From contig JBFLYK010000021.1 in assembly GCA_040756995.1 (NCBI GenBank), positions 1 to 64,000 on the forward strand: DNA of 64,000 bases. The letters run 5' to 3'. The notes under the pieces are model-generated. The model was not told where the DNA came from and ran no database searches. It was given only the letters and a program-made list of their open reading frames with translations. A program made the position numbers and the translations under genes. Positions within the stretch are counted from its first letter, which is position 1; each line of letters opens with the position of its first letter. This document shows positions 1 through 9,027 of the stretch, in pieces. This DNA is from BP-133 sp040756995 (GTDB taxonomy: Bacteria; Actinomycetota; Acidimicrobiia; IMCC26256; BP-133).

Positions 1-89
1 GTTCGGGTCCGGGTCGGCATCGGTTGTCGTCGGAGGCGGGGCGCCGTCCGGGGGCCCGTCGGCCTCGTCGGCCGGGGAGTTGGTCGTGA
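1..89 (+). CDS. 3' end of an upstream gene, product unknown (partial)
   Basis: Frame 3 is open from the left edge and stops at TGA 87-89, giving an Arg/Gly/Pro-rich tail of about 28 residues. The stop overlaps the GTG at 86 of the next gene by four bases, the coupling used all along this cluster, and that is the main reason to call it a gene end. Frame 2 is also open to the edge, so the next gene could begin further left instead. The body of the gene lies outside the window and the product cannot be recognised. Confidence 0.35.
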   Translation, partial: SGPGRHRLSSEAGRRPGARRPRRPGSWS

Positions 90-1486
90 GCGTCCGGACT
101 TATCGGTTCCCGGCGGCGGATCGGACGGGGTGGGTCCTTGGCCTTGGCGGGGCGCAGGTTGTCCCGCTGGCCGGCGGGGTGTCCGCGGCGGTGGTGATCG
201 TGGCCCGCACGGGGTCGGTCACCGCTGGGGTGGTGCCCTTTGTCGCCGCTGTGGTCGTGGCGTTGATCCGGGTGGGTGGCGTCCCGCTGTTGGAGGCTGC
301 CACGACGGCGATGGGCTACGGGAGGCGGTGGCAGCGCCGCCGCTTCGACGCCCCGTTTCCGTTCCCGGGGCCCGAGCTGAGGCTGCCGGCAACGTTTGGC
401 CGCGCCGAGTTCGTCGAGGTCGACACCGGTCATGGTCCGGCCCTGATCGGGGTGGACGGGCGGAGCGGGTTGGCGGCGGCGACCGTGCGGGTGGCGGCGC
501 CGGCCCCGTTCCTGCTCTGCGACGAGGACGACCAGATCCGCTTTCTGGACACCTTCGGCGAAGCGCTGGCTCCCTTGTGCCGGGAGGGTGGGCCGGTGAC
601 TTCACTGCGCTGGGTGTCGTTCGCGGCCCCGGCTGGTCTCCCGCCCCGGGATGGCTCCGCCGAAGGCCCGGCGGTCCCGGCCTACCGGGAGGTGCTCGAC
701 CTGTTGGCCGATGAGGCCCACCACGAGGTCCTCCTCACCGTCACCGCCGCCGGCAAAGCCCGCGGTGAGGGGGGTGCGCTGGTCGACATGCTCATCGATG
801 AGGTTCGCCTCCTCATGGACCGCCTCCAGGGCGCCGGCTTGTCGGCCCTGCCGCTGGACAGCTCCGGGTTCGCCGGTGCCTTGCGGCGCCGCCTCGATCC
901 GGTGGGGCGGGGATCACCGGCCCAGCTCGCCGCCCTCCCCGATGGGACGGGGTCGGTGGCGGCGGCGGGTCCGCTGTGCCTGCGGGAACGATGGCATTGC
1001 CTCCAGCTCGACGGGACGGTCCATCGCGCCTACCACCTGGTCGAGTGGCCCCGCTCCGAGGTCCCGCCGGGGTGGACCGCCGATCTGCTCCTGGCCTTGC
1101 CGTTGACCCGGGTGGTGTGCGTGGTCTTCGAGCCGGTGGGGTGGCGGGCGTCGCGCCGGGCGGTCGACCGGCTCGCCGCCAAGCTGGACTCCGACGAGGA
1201 ACAGCGCCGCCGGGCCGGGTTCCGCGTCGGCGCCGAGCAGGAAGCCACCCGCAGCGAGCTGACCGCCCGGGAGCGGGAGCTGGTGGCCGGCCACCCCGAG
1301 TTCGACTACTCCGGCTTCGTCGTCCTCTCCGCCGCCGATGCCGACGAGCTCGACGAGTTGGAGGCCCAGGCCCGGTCGGTGGCCGCCGCCGCCGGGGTCG
1401 AGCTCGCCGCCTGCGACGGACGCCAGGCCGAGGCGTTCGCCGCCACCCTGCCGGTCCCGCTGGTCCCGTCGGGGTGGAGACGATGA
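86..1486 (+). CDS. SCO6880-family conjugation-associated membrane protein
   Basis: About 466 residues. Two hydrophobic segments (about residues 14-40 and 46-70) precede a long soluble domain. This layout matches the SCO6880-type proteins found beside VirB4-like ATPases in actinobacterial transfer loci, where they are thought to form part of the inner-membrane channel. GTG 86 is chosen because GGGGAG (74-79) sits about 7 bases upstream and the start overlaps the preceding stop. TTG 80 in the same frame is the alternative. The stop overlaps the ATG of the ATPase gene at 1483 (ATGA), so the two are probably translationally coupled. The family call rests on remembered features and context. Confidence 0.75.
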   Translation: MSVRTYRFPAADRTGWVLGLGGAQVVPLAGGVSAAVVIVARTGSVTAGVVPFVAAVVVALIRVGGVPLLEAATTAMGYGRRWQRRRFDAPFPFPGPELRLPATFGRAEFVEVDTGHGPALIGVDGRSGLAAATVRVAAPAPFLLCDEDDQIRFLDTFGEALAPLCREGGPVTSLRWVSFAAPAGLPPRDGSAEGPAVPAYREVLDLLADEAHHEVLLTVTAAGKARGEGGALVDMLIDEVRLLMDRLQGAGLSALPLDSSGFAGALRRRLDPVGRGSPAQLAALPDGTGSVAAAGPLCLRERWHCLQLDGTVHRAYHLVEWPRSEVPPGWTADLLLALPLTRVVCVVFEPVGWRASRRAVDRLAAKLDSDEEQRRRAGFRVGAEQEATRSELTARERELVAGHPEFDYSGFVVLSAADADELDELEAQARSVAAAAGVELAACDGRQAEAFAATLPVPLVPSGWRR

Positions 1487-2805
1487 GCCTGTGGCGTCAC
1501 CGGCGGCGGGCGACCACGGCCCAGCTGTCCGTTCTCTACCCCGGGGTCGCTCCGCCCCCGCCGCTGGGCCGTTCGGCGTGCCTGGGCGCCGACGTCCTCG
1601 GCGGCGGTGCCTACCGGTTCGATCCGTTCGACGCCTACGCCGCCGGACTGGCCGCCAACCCCAACCTGATCGTCTTCGGCGACCCCGGCGCCGGCAAATC
1701 CGCCGCGGTCAAGACCATGCTCCACCGCTGGGTCGGGCTCCGCCGGCGCCACCACCCGGCCCGCTGGGTGGCCATCTGCGACCCCAAAGGCGAATACCGG
1801 GCTCTGGCCCGGACCCTCGACCTGGAACTGCTGGCCCTGCGGCCCGGTGGGCCCGTCCGCCTCAATCCCCTCGACCCGGGCGGCGGCGACGACGGCGACA
1901 CCCGGCTGCGGCAAGCGGGGCTGCTGGCGGCCATCTCGTCGTGTCTGCTGGGACGGGTCCTCACTCCCCTCGAGGACGCCGCCATCGGCTGGGTCCTCGA
2001 CGCCCTCACCGCCCACCGCGGTGCGACCCCCACCCTGGCCGACGCTGCCGGCCTCCTGGCCGCCCCCACCGCGGAGATGGCCCAGCGGGCCGGGACCACC
2101 CCCGAGGGCCTGGCCCGCTCGGTCGACGACCTCCGCTTCGGGCTCGGCAAGTTGCTGGACCGGGAACTCCGCGGCATGTTCGACGGACAGTCCACCGTCC
2201 GTTCCGACGCCCACCACTGCGGGGTCGTGATCGACCTGTCCGGCGTCCACGGCGACCGGACCGTCCTCGGGGTGGTCATGGCGGCGGCCACCGCCTGGAT
2301 CGCCTCCCACCTCGCCCGCCGCGACGGCGTCCAGCGCCTCCAGGTCATCGACGAGGCCTGGGCCCTGCTCGCCAACCCGGCCTCCGTCCGCCACCTCCAG
2401 GCCAGCTGGAAACTCTGCCGCGACTACGGCGTGGCCAACATCGCCGTCGCCCACCGCATCGCCGACCTGCGCGCCCAGGCCGACGACGGCACCTCCCTGG
2501 CCAAGATCGCCGCCGGCCTCCTCGGCGACACCGAAACCCGGGTCCTGTTCCGCCAAGCTCCCGACCAGGTCCCCGAAGCCAAAGCCCTCCTCGGCCTCAC
2601 CAAAGTCGAGGCCGATCTTCTTCCCCGCCTCAGCCGGGGTCGAGCGATCTGGAAACGCCCGGGGGCCTCCGCCCTTGTCCACCACGTCGTGGCCCCGTCG
2701 GAATGGCGCTTCGCCAACACCGACGGAGCGCTCCTCGGCCAGAAACCGAATTTCTGTGACGAATTGCCCAAATCTGCGAACTTTAGGATGGAGCTGGCGT
2801 CATGA
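1483..2805 (+). CDS. VirB4-like conjugation ATPase
   Basis: About 440 residues. Walker A is GDPGAGKS at residues 66-73. A Walker B-like strand (LQVIDEAW) lies near residue 288, followed by a conserved NIAVAHRIADL segment, the order seen in VirB4/TraC-type ATPases. The protein is shorter than full VirB4 and corresponds to its C-terminal motor domain. The SCO6880-type partner upstream may supply membrane association. It should power assembly of, or transport through, the transfer apparatus at the inner membrane. ATG 1483 overlaps the upstream stop. The longer upstream reading in this frame (from 976) only shadows the preceding gene. Confidence 0.85.
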   Translation: MSLWRHRRRATTAQLSVLYPGVAPPPPLGRSACLGADVLGGGAYRFDPFDAYAAGLAANPNLIVFGDPGAGKSAAVKTMLHRWVGLRRRHHPARWVAICDPKGEYRALARTLDLELLALRPGGPVRLNPLDPGGGDDGDTRLRQAGLLAAISSCLLGRVLTPLEDAAIGWVLDALTAHRGATPTLADAAGLLAAPTAEMAQRAGTTPEGLARSVDDLRFGLGKLLDRELRGMFDGQSTVRSDAHHCGVVIDLSGVHGDRTVLGVVMAAATAWIASHLARRDGVQRLQVIDEAWALLANPASVRHLQASWKLCRDYGVANIAVAHRIADLRAQADDGTSLAKIAAGLLGDTETRVLFRQAPDQVPEAKALLGLTKVEADLLPRLSRGRAIWKRPGASALVHHVVAPSEWRFANTDGALLGQKPNFCDELPKSANFRMELAS

Positions 2806-2894
2806 TCCGACTCGTTCCACGTCGCACCGTTGAGAACGAATCACGGCTCACCCCCAGCTCTCGAACCTCCCTCGAGAGGAGCCCACACCACACC

Positions 2895-3476
2895 ATGCTA
2901 CCCACAACCATGGCGCAGCGCTGCCTCTGCGCCGGCATCCTCACCCTCGCCCTGACGGCCTGCAACAACGGCGGCAACGGCCGGCCCGACCGCGGCGGCG
3001 TCGCCCAGTCGGCGCCGTCCACGACCACAACGAGCTCGGCCACCACGACGGCCGGTAACGCACAGGCGGCGGTGATCGACGCCTACCTCGCCTACTGGCG
3101 CACCGTCGTCGCGTATGGCAGCGAGGCGGCTCCCTTCGACCCGAACGAATTCAAGAACCGCTTCTCGATCGTCGCCGTGGGCGCGCAATACGACTCCCTC
3201 TTCAACACCTTTCAACTGGACCGAGCGAAGGGCTGGGTCTACCGCGGTTCGGAGAACGATCAGCATCGACCCCAGGTCGCCGAACTGTCCGGCGACCGGG
3301 CGGTGGTCATCGATTGCGCCGACGATTTCGGAGGAATCTTCGATACCCGGGAGAACGTCTACGTTCAACCCCTGACTCCTGGGCAGTACACGAAGATCAT
3401 CGCCGTCCTGCAACGCGCCGATGGCACCTGGAAAGTCTCCACCCAAGGCGGGAACGACGAGAGGTGCCAACTATGA
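2895..3476 (+). CDS. Lipoprotein of the transfer cluster
   Basis: About 193 residues. A signal peptide ends in a clear lipobox, LTAC, with Cys23 as the predicted lipidated residue. A Ser/Thr/Gly-rich linker follows, then a domain of about 140 residues that begins AAVIDAYLAYWRTV. That opening resembles NTF2-like folds, but no specific family is recognised. ATG 2895 is preferred because GAGAGGAG lies 13 bases upstream and it places the lipobox correctly. ATG 2802 overlaps the ATPase stop but would add an implausibly long n-region, and ATG 2910 is also possible. It is likely anchored on the outer face of the membrane as an accessory of the channel or pilus. Confidence 0.65.
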   Translation: MLPTTMAQRCLCAGILTLALTACNNGGNGRPDRGGVAQSAPSTTTTSSATTTAGNAQAAVIDAYLAYWRTVVAYGSEAAPFDPNEFKNRFSIVAVGAQYDSLFNTFQLDRAKGWVYRGSENDQHRPQVAELSGDRAVVIDCADDFGGIFDTRENVYVQPLTPGQYTKIIAVLQRADGTWKVSTQGGNDERCQL

Positions 3477-4372
3477 GGGGTCCAGTGACCGCCACGGTCA
3501 CCCTCGTTCTGTTGCTCAGTGCCGCCCCGCCGGCCGACGCCCGGGTCCAGGCCCACACCACCTGTGAGGGTGATGGCTGCGACGCGAAGGCGGCGTCGTC
3601 CATCTCCGGCGAGCACCGCGCCAGAGGTCGTCGCAAATCGAATCCCATCAGCTGCCGGTACGCGAGGTTGCCCATGCCCCCAGACGCAACTCTCTATCGC
3701 CCTGACGGCACAACCATTGTTCCCGACGGCGATGGACAGTGGTTTGAGCGGCAATGCGTCGATACCCGCGAGTTGGCCAAGATCAGCGATTCGGCCAGTC
3801 CGAACGCCGACGAGGCTTCCAAGATCCGGGCCATCATGCAGCAGATCCATGCAGTACAACGCCAGCCGGTCTTCATCCGCACCCGCGACGTCCCCGATCT
3901 GATCGAAGAGGCGAAGTCCCGCCTGCAGTTTCCGGTTCTGACTCCGAAGTTCTCGCCGGCGTCGCCGTGGACGTTCGTGAACTATCCCACGGCCCTGTGG
4001 CTCGAGGGGGATGCGACGGCGCGTTCCGCCACTGCCGAGGTGCCGGGGGTGCGGGTGGTGGTGTCAGCGACCTTGGAAGAGGTGCGCTGGGAAACCGGCG
4101 ACGGGGCCGTGGAGGTGTGTGCCGGTCCGGGGCGAGCGCCGGACCCAACGGTGCGAGGCGACCACGGTGATTGTTCCCACGTGTGGTCGTGGCCGTCGCT
4201 GGGGCAGCCGGATTCCGCTTACCAGGTGGTGGCTACGGCGTTGTGGCGGGTGACCTGGACGGCGGAGGGCGCTCCTGGCGGTGGGGATCTGGGTTTGATC
4301 CCGCAGCGTTCGGCGCCCATACCGGTTCCGGTGGCCGAGGTTCAGACGCTCAACATTGCGCCCAGAGCATAA
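3473..4372 (+). CDS. Secreted protein of unknown function
   Basis: About 299 residues with a classical signal peptide (MRGP, hydrophobic core, cleavage probably after PADA near residue 24). The mature part has several cysteines (TTCEGDGC, ISCRY, RQCVD, EVCAG, GDCSHVW) that could form disulfides, and a conserved-looking PWTFVNYPTALWLEG segment. ATG 3473 overlaps the lipoprotein stop. I do not recognise a characterised family. Its place between the channel ATPase and Tad genes suggests an extracytoplasmic component of the same machine. Confidence 0.65.
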   Translation: MRGPVTATVTLVLLLSAAPPADARVQAHTTCEGDGCDAKAASSISGEHRARGRRKSNPISCRYARLPMPPDATLYRPDGTTIVPDGDGQWFERQCVDTRELAKISDSASPNADEASKIRAIMQQIHAVQRQPVFIRTRDVPDLIEEAKSRLQFPVLTPKFSPASPWTFVNYPTALWLEGDATARSATAEVPGVRVVVSATLEEVRWETGDGAVEVCAGPGRAPDPTVRGDHGDCSHVWSWPSLGQPDSAYQVVATALWRVTWTAEGAPGGGDLGLIPQRSAPIPVPVAEVQTLNIAPRA

Positions 4373-4384
4373 GGAGATCCTGCG

Positions 4385-5050
4385 TTGGCTGTTTCTGCTT
4401 CTCGTCTTCGTCCCGGGGCCGATCCGGCCTCCGGCGGGCTGGCCGGTGGACCGGTGGTGGCGCGGCGGTCGTATCCGCTGATCGCCGCTGGTCTGCTGGC
4501 GGCGCTGTTGGGCGCGTTGGTCTTCGCCACCGTGAGCGCCGGGTCCGACCACCGCCAAGACGTGCTGGTGGTGCACCGCCCGGTGGCGGTGGGTGATGTC
4601 GTCTCCGCTGATGACGTGGCGGTGGTGAAACTGGCCCCGCCGAAGGGCGTGGGGTTCATCACCGCTGCCAACAGGGCGAAGGTGGTGGGCCGGCCGGCGG
4701 CGGTGGCGCTGGTCCCCGGAAGCCTGCTGGTCGATGCCCAGCTGGGCTCTCCCGCGGGGCTCGGTGATGGGCAGGCGGCTGTGGGCCTGCTGTTGGAGCC
4801 AGGCCGGTTTCCGCCGGGGCTTCGGGCGGGCGATCATGTGGCGGTCGTCTCGGCGTCGACCGGGCCGATCCAGGCGTCGACGGATTCGCTGCGGTTGGGC
4901 CTCGGCGTGGTCGAGGAGGTGGCCCCGTCGGCTGGTGCTGGTGGGGTGTTGACCCGTGTGCGGGTGGACGGAGCGATGTCGGATCGGATCGCCGCCGAAG
5001 GCGCCGCCCGGCGGGTGGCGCTGGTGTCGCTCCCGGGGAGCGCGAAGTGA
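4385..5050 (+). CDS. SAF-domain, CpaB/RcpC-like protein
   Basis: About 221 residues. An N-terminal membrane anchor (about residues 29-52) is followed by a SAF-like beta-clip segment (VLVVHRPVAVGDVVSADDVA) of the type found in CpaB/RcpC. CpaB homologues sit next to the secretion ATPase in Tad loci and act in the periplasm or cell wall in pilus assembly. The start is TTG 4385 with AAGGAG at 4371-4376, 8 bases upstream. The stop overlaps the GTG start of the CpaF gene at 5047. Confidence 0.75.
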   Translation: MAVSASRLRPGADPASGGLAGGPVVARRSYPLIAAGLLAALLGALVFATVSAGSDHRQDVLVVHRPVAVGDVVSADDVAVVKLAPPKGVGFITAANRAKVVGRPAAVALVPGSLLVDAQLGSPAGLGDGQAAVGLLLEPGRFPPGLRAGDHVAVVSASTGPIQASTDSLRLGLGVVEEVAPSAGAGGVLTRVRVDGAMSDRIAAEGAARRVALVSLPGSAK

Positions 5051-6399
5051 ACCCCGCCAGCGGCAACGGCAACGCGTCCCTGGCCGGGTTGGCGGAACGG
5101 CTGCGCGTCGAGCTTGACACCCGCCTGGTGGCGTCGGTGGCCGAGTTGGAGGCGGGCGGGCCGGCGCTGTCCCGGGAGGATCAGCGGGCGTTGGCGGCGA
5201 GCCTGACCCGCCGGTGGCTGGTGGAGCTCGCCGCCGAACGCAGCGTCGAAGGCCTGGTGCCGCTGGACCCGCCGGACGAGGAGCGTCTCGCCCGTCAGGT
5301 CTTGGACGCCCTCTTCGGCGCGGCGGTCCTGCAGCCCTTCCTGGACGATCCCACCGTGCGGGAGATCCGTCTCAACGGCGCCGCCGTCGGGTTCATCATC
5401 CGTACCGATGGCCGCAAGGAGCCCTTGCCCCCTCTGGTCAAGGACAACACCGAGCTGGTGGCCTTGGTGCAGTCGCTGGCCCGGCAGGCGTCGGCGGGAG
5501 CGGGGGGCGAACGCCGCTTCGACGCCGCCCACCCGGTGCTGGATATGCAGCTGGAGAGCGGGCATCGGCTGTGGGCCGCCATGGGGGTCACGGACCCTCC
5601 CTGCGTGGTCATCCGCCGGCATGACTTCGGCGAGCTCCTCCGGCTCCACGAGCTGGGCGCCCGGGGCATGTTCCCACCCCCGGTGGAAACGCTGCTCGAG
5701 GCGTGTGTGGCGGCCCGCTTCAACTCGATCATCGGGGGTGGCACGGGCACGGGCAAGACCACGCTGCTGCGAGGGAAGTGCAATGCCATCCCCTCGGGGG
5801 AGCGGCTGATCATCATCGAAGACTCCCCCGAGCTGGGTCTGGATCTGCTTCCCGATTTGCATCCGGACCAGGTGACGATGGTCAAGCGGGAGGACAACGT
5901 CGAAGGGGTGGGCGGCTTCTCGCTGGCCGACCTGGTCCGCTCGGCGCTGCGGGGCAGCCCCGATCGGGTGATTTGCGGAGAAACCCGAAGCCACGAGGTC
6001 CTGCCCATGTTGTTGGCCATGAGCCAGGGCAACGAGGGGTCGATGTCGACGGTGCACGCCCGCAGCTCCGGGGATGTGTGGTTCCGGCTGGCCACCTATG
6101 CGGCCATGGCCCCGGAAGGGTTGTCGTTCGAGGCGTCGGCGGCGCTGATCGCCGGGGCGGTGGATCTGGTGATCTTCCTCTCCCCCCGGCCGGTGACCGC
6201 TCCGGGGGGTTCACCGGGAGCCATCACGTCCATCCGGGAACTGACGGGCTGTGAAGACGGTCGGGTGACGTCGAATGAGGTGCTCACCTGGCGGGGCGGT
6301 CGGCTGGTGGTGGGGTCCGGGTTCCGGGCCGAGACGGCCGAGCGGCTGGCCGCGGTCGGTTACGACCCGGCCCGCCTGGAGGAGTTGGAGCGATGGTGA
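5047..6399 (+). CDS. cpaF: CpaF/TadA-type secretion ATPase
   Basis: About 450 residues, normal for the family. Walker A GGTGTGKTT lies near residues 230-238, an Asp-box-like IIIEDSPEL follows, a Walker B-type RVICGETR lies near residue 310, and a His-box-like STVHARS comes after it. These are marks of type II/IV secretion ATPases of the CpaF/TadA group, which drive Tad pilus assembly from the cytoplasmic face with TadB and TadC. The GTG start overlaps the previous stop (GTGA). The stop overlaps the tadB-like start at 6393. Confidence 0.92.
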   Translation: MNPASGNGNASLAGLAERLRVELDTRLVASVAELEAGGPALSREDQRALAASLTRRWLVELAAERSVEGLVPLDPPDEERLARQVLDALFGAAVLQPFLDDPTVREIRLNGAAVGFIIRTDGRKEPLPPLVKDNTELVALVQSLARQASAGAGGERRFDAAHPVLDMQLESGHRLWAAMGVTDPPCVVIRRHDFGELLRLHELGARGMFPPPVETLLEACVAARFNSIIGGGTGTGKTTLLRGKCNAIPSGERLIIIEDSPELGLDLLPDLHPDQVTMVKREDNVEGVGGFSLADLVRSALRGSPDRVICGETRSHEVLPMLLAMSQGNEGSMSTVHARSSGDVWFRLATYAAMAPEGLSFEASAALIAGAVDLVIFLSPRPVTAPGGSPGAITSIRELTGCEDGRVTSNEVLTWRGGRLVVGSGFRAETAERLAAVGYDPARLEELERW

Positions 6400-7238
6400 C
6401 GACCGCTGCTTTGGCTGGGGCGCTGGTCGGCGGGGGGTTGGCGGTGACCGTGGTCGCTGCCCGCTCCACCCCGGCGCGCCCTCAGCTGCGGCCCCAGAAG
6501 GGTGCGCACCGACCGGCGCCGCCCAACCGGGTGACCCGCGCTGGTCTGTCGGCCGCCGCCGCGGTCGTGGCCTTGACAGCGACGGGTTCTCCGGCCGCTG
6601 CGGCCGCCATCGGGGTGGCCGGCGGGTGGCTGCCCGCCGGGCTGGTAGGGCGACGGCAGCGGCGTGACGAGCGGGCGGTGGTCGAGGCCATCGCGGCGTG
6701 GACCGAGATGTTGCGGGACGCCGTGGCGTCGGGGCGGGGGGTCCAAGAAGCGGTGTCGTTGACCGCTCCCCTGGCCCCCGAGCCCATTCGGGAGGCGACG
6801 GCGAGCTTGCGGGCCCGGAGCGTGCGCGGGCCGCTGGCACCGGCGTTGCGGGCGTTCGCCGACGAGGTGGCCGATCCGATGGCCGACCTGGTCGCCGCCA
6901 CCTTGACGTTGGCTGCCACCCGGGAGGTGCGGGAACTGGCGGACCTGCTCGGCGCTCTGGCCCGTACCACCCGGCAGCGGACGGCGTTGCGCCTGGCCGC
7001 CGAAGCGGGCCGGGCCGGCATGCGGACCACCGCCCGGGCGATCGCCGCCCTCACCGTCGGCATCCTCGTGGCGCTGGTCGTGCTGCAACCGTCCTACCTG
7101 GCGCCCTACCGGACGCCGATGGGCCAGATCGTCGGGGTGGCGGCCGCCGCCTGGTTCGGGCTCGGGTTCTGGGGCCTGGCCCGCCTGGGACGGCCGGCAC
7201 CACCCCGGCGGCTGCACCTGCGGGAGGTGACCTCGTGA
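6393..7238 (+). CDS. tadB: TadB-like type II secretion F domain protein
   Basis: About 281 residues. Hydrophobic N-terminal segments, a central cytoplasmic part with the F-domain pattern (ETMLRDAVASGRGVQEAV after an Asp/Trp variant of the usual lead) and C-terminal membrane segments. This is the platform protein on which the CpaF ATPase acts. The start overlaps the end of the ATPase gene by seven bases and the stop overlaps the next GTG. The N-terminal half is less conserved than the F domain, so TadB rather than TadC follows from gene order. Confidence 0.82.
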   Translation: MVTTAALAGALVGGGLAVTVVAARSTPARPQLRPQKGAHRPAPPNRVTRAGLSAAAAVVALTATGSPAAAAAIGVAGGWLPAGLVGRRQRRDERAVVEAIAAWTEMLRDAVASGRGVQEAVSLTAPLAPEPIREATASLRARSVRGPLAPALRAFADEVADPMADLVAATLTLAATREVRELADLLGALARTTRQRTALRLAAEAGRAGMRTTARAIAALTVGILVALVVLQPSYLAPYRTPMGQIVGVAAAAWFGLGFWGLARLGRPAPPRRLHLREVTS

Positions 7239-8107
7239 CCACCGTGCTCATGGCCGGCGCCCTGGTAGGCGTCGGGATACTCCTGGTCGCTCGCGGTGTG
7301 CGGGGTGTTCCCGCCCCCGCCGCGGTGCCGGGCAGCACGGATGGGACGGGGCTCTTCGGCGCCCGGGTGGGCGGCCAGCTCGGCCCGGCCGTGCTCCGGG
7401 GCGCCGCCGCCGTGCGGTGGACACCGGGGCGGCGCCAAGCCGCCGACCTCGCCGTCACCGGCCGGTGTCTGGAGGACCACGCCGCCCGCAGCGTGCTGGC
7501 CGCGGTGTGGTTCGCCGCCATGGCTGTGGCCATCACCGCCGGGATCGGCCTTGGTGGCATGGCCATCCCGGTCCCGGTCACCGTCGGGGCGGCGCTGGCC
7601 GCCGCCGCGGTGGGGCCGGTGGTCGCCACCGCCGTGCTCCGGGCCGAGGCCAGCGAACGCCGTCAGGAGTTCCTCGTCGACCTCGCCGCCTATACCGACC
7701 TGGTGGTGTTGCTCCTCGCCGCCGGGTCAGGAATTGAAGGCGCCCTGGTCAACGCGGCTGAGGCGGGAGACGACTGGCCCTGGCGCACCCTCCATGACGC
7801 GCTGCGCGACGCCCGGCTCACCCGCCAGACCCCCGGAGAGGCGTTCACCAACCTCGGCCGGCGTCTCGGGCTGGCCGAACTCGAAGAGCTGGGCGCGGCC
7901 GTGGCACTGGCCTCCTCATCCGGTTCCCGGCTCCGGGAATCGCTCGCCGCCCGGGCCGACACGCTCCGGGCCCGGGAACTGGCCCGAGTCCAAGCCCAAG
8001 CCGCTTCCGCCACCGAACGCATGACGTTCCCCGTCGTCGCCCTCGCCGTCGGATTCCTCGTCGTCTTGGGATTCCCGGCCGTAACGAGGGTCATCTCTGG
8101 CTTCTGA
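7235..8107 (+). CDS. tadC: TadC-like type II secretion F domain protein
   Basis: About 290 residues. N-terminal membrane segment, two closely spaced membrane segments in the middle, an F domain (FLVDLAAYTDLVVLLLAAG, then GEAFTNLGRRLGL and SGSRLRESLAARA), and a last membrane helix. It pairs with the preceding protein as the second platform subunit. GTG 7235 is favoured by GGGAGGTGA at 7222-7230 and by the overlap with the tadB-like stop. The longer open frame to the left only shadows tadB. Confidence 0.82.
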   Translation: MTTVLMAGALVGVGILLVARGVRGVPAPAAVPGSTDGTGLFGARVGGQLGPAVLRGAAAVRWTPGRRQAADLAVTGRCLEDHAARSVLAAVWFAAMAVAITAGIGLGGMAIPVPVTVGAALAAAAVGPVVATAVLRAEASERRQEFLVDLAAYTDLVVLLLAAGSGIEGALVNAAEAGDDWPWRTLHDALRDARLTRQTPGEAFTNLGRRLGLAELEELGAAVALASSSGSRLRESLAARADTLRARELARVQAQAASATERMTFPVVALAVGFLVVLGFPAVTRVISGF

Positions 8108-8178
8108 AAAAGCGATGGGTTCACGAATTCCGAAGGACATCGAACCAACCCCCAACCCCCGACGCGGAGGTCCTCACC

Positions 8179-8364
8179 ATGCCTGAACCGATCAACGAAG
8201 ACTTCTTGCCCGTGCTGGTCGCCCGGCTCCGGGCGCTGCGACACGACGAACGAGGAGAAGTGACCCTCGAACCCATCCTCCTCACCGCATGCCTCATCGG
8301 GCTCGCCGTGCCGGTGATCGGCCTCGGCGTGCCCAAGCTCATCCGTCTGCTCGCGTCGTTCTGA
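8179..8364 (+). CDS. Flp/Tad-type prepilin-like small protein 1
   Basis: 61 residues. A charged leader of 26 residues ends in Gly26 and is followed by EVTLEP, which gives Glu at +5 after the predicted cut, then a hydrophobic helix. This is the class III (Tad) prepilin arrangement. GGAGG stands 9-10 bases before the ATG. It resembles its downstream neighbour in length, MPE start and leader length, so the two are probably paralogues. It is the likely major or alternate pilin of the cluster. Confidence 0.75.
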   Translation: MPEPINEDFLPVLVARLRALRHDERGEVTLEPILLTACLIGLAVPVIGLGVPKLIRLLASF

Positions 8365-8419
8365 ACCCGCATGGCTGCTCGTACACCGCTGCAGTTCCTT
8401 TCTGACACCGGAGGTCACC

Positions 8420-8617
8420 GTGCCTGAATTCGATACCCTGCGCGCCTGCCTGGCCCTGCTGTTCGCTCACCTCAAGGGATGGCGAGCCGAGGACGGCTCG
8501 ATCACCTTGGAGCAGATCCTGATCACCACCACGCTGGTCGGCGCCGCGCTGGTCGCCGGCGTGGCCATCATGAACCGGGTCAACGACGCGGCCCGGGCGA
8601 TCCCCACGGGGCAGTGA
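8420..8617 (+). CDS. Flp/Tad-type prepilin-like small protein 2
   Basis: 65 residues. The leader again ends at Gly26, followed by SITLEQ with Glu at +5, then a hydrophobic stretch to about residue 50. The start is GTG 8420, preceded by CGGAGGTCACC. The paralogue just upstream has the same leader length, so two pilin subunits may be assembled together or alternately. The stop overlaps the GTG of the TadE-like gene at 8614. No prepilin peptidase is encoded in this window. Confidence 0.75.
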   Translation: MPEFDTLRACLALLFAHLKGWRAEDGSITLEQILITTTLVGAALVAGVAIMNRVNDAARAIPTGQ

Positions 8618-9027
8618 ACGATCGTCGAGATGCCGCCGCCGCCGCTGCCGCCGAGTCGGGGTCGGCGAGCCTGGAAGCGGTCTTGCTCCTGCCCGTGCTG
8701 GTCGTGAGCCTGCTGGCCATCATCCAGACGGCGCTGTTCGCCCACGCCTCGGGGGTCGCCGACGCTGCTGCTCGGGAGGGCACCCGCACCGCCCGGCTCA
8801 CCGGCGACGCCGCCGCCGGTCGGCAGCGAGCGTCGGAGTTCCTGGCGACACATGGTGCCCAGCTCGTCCTCGACCCGGTGGTGGACGCCGCCGCTGGAGG
8901 CGGGGTGGCGTCGGTCCGGATCAGTGGCCACGCCGTCACCCTGCTGCCGTTGTTCGTGTTGCCGATCACTGCTCGGTCTTCCGGGCCGGTGGAGGCCTTC
9001 ACGCCGATCGTGGGAGCCGCCCGATGA
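8614..9027 (+). CDS. tadE: TadE-like pseudopilin
   Basis: About 137 residues. A short Ala-rich leader ends SG, followed by SASLEAVLLLPVLV, the TadE signature with Glu at +5, then a long helix and a small soluble domain. TadE-like minor pilins are processed by the same peptidase as the major pilin and help pilus biogenesis. GTG 8614 overlaps the preceding stop. The in-frame ATG at 8479 would swallow the pilin gene and is rejected. The stop overlaps the next ATG at 9024. Confidence 0.82.
   Translation: MNDRRDAAAAAAAESGSASLEAVLLLPVLVVSLLAIIQTALFAHASGVADAAAREGTRTARLTGDAAAGRQRASEFLATHGAQLVLDPVVDAAAGGGVASVRISGHAVTLLPLFVLPITARSSGPVEAFTPIVGAAR

Noticed and set aside
1306..2685. 459-residue - strand open frame opposite the VirB4-like gene
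   Set aside because: Low-complexity Gly/Ala/Val composition and no start signal; antisense to a clear ATPase.
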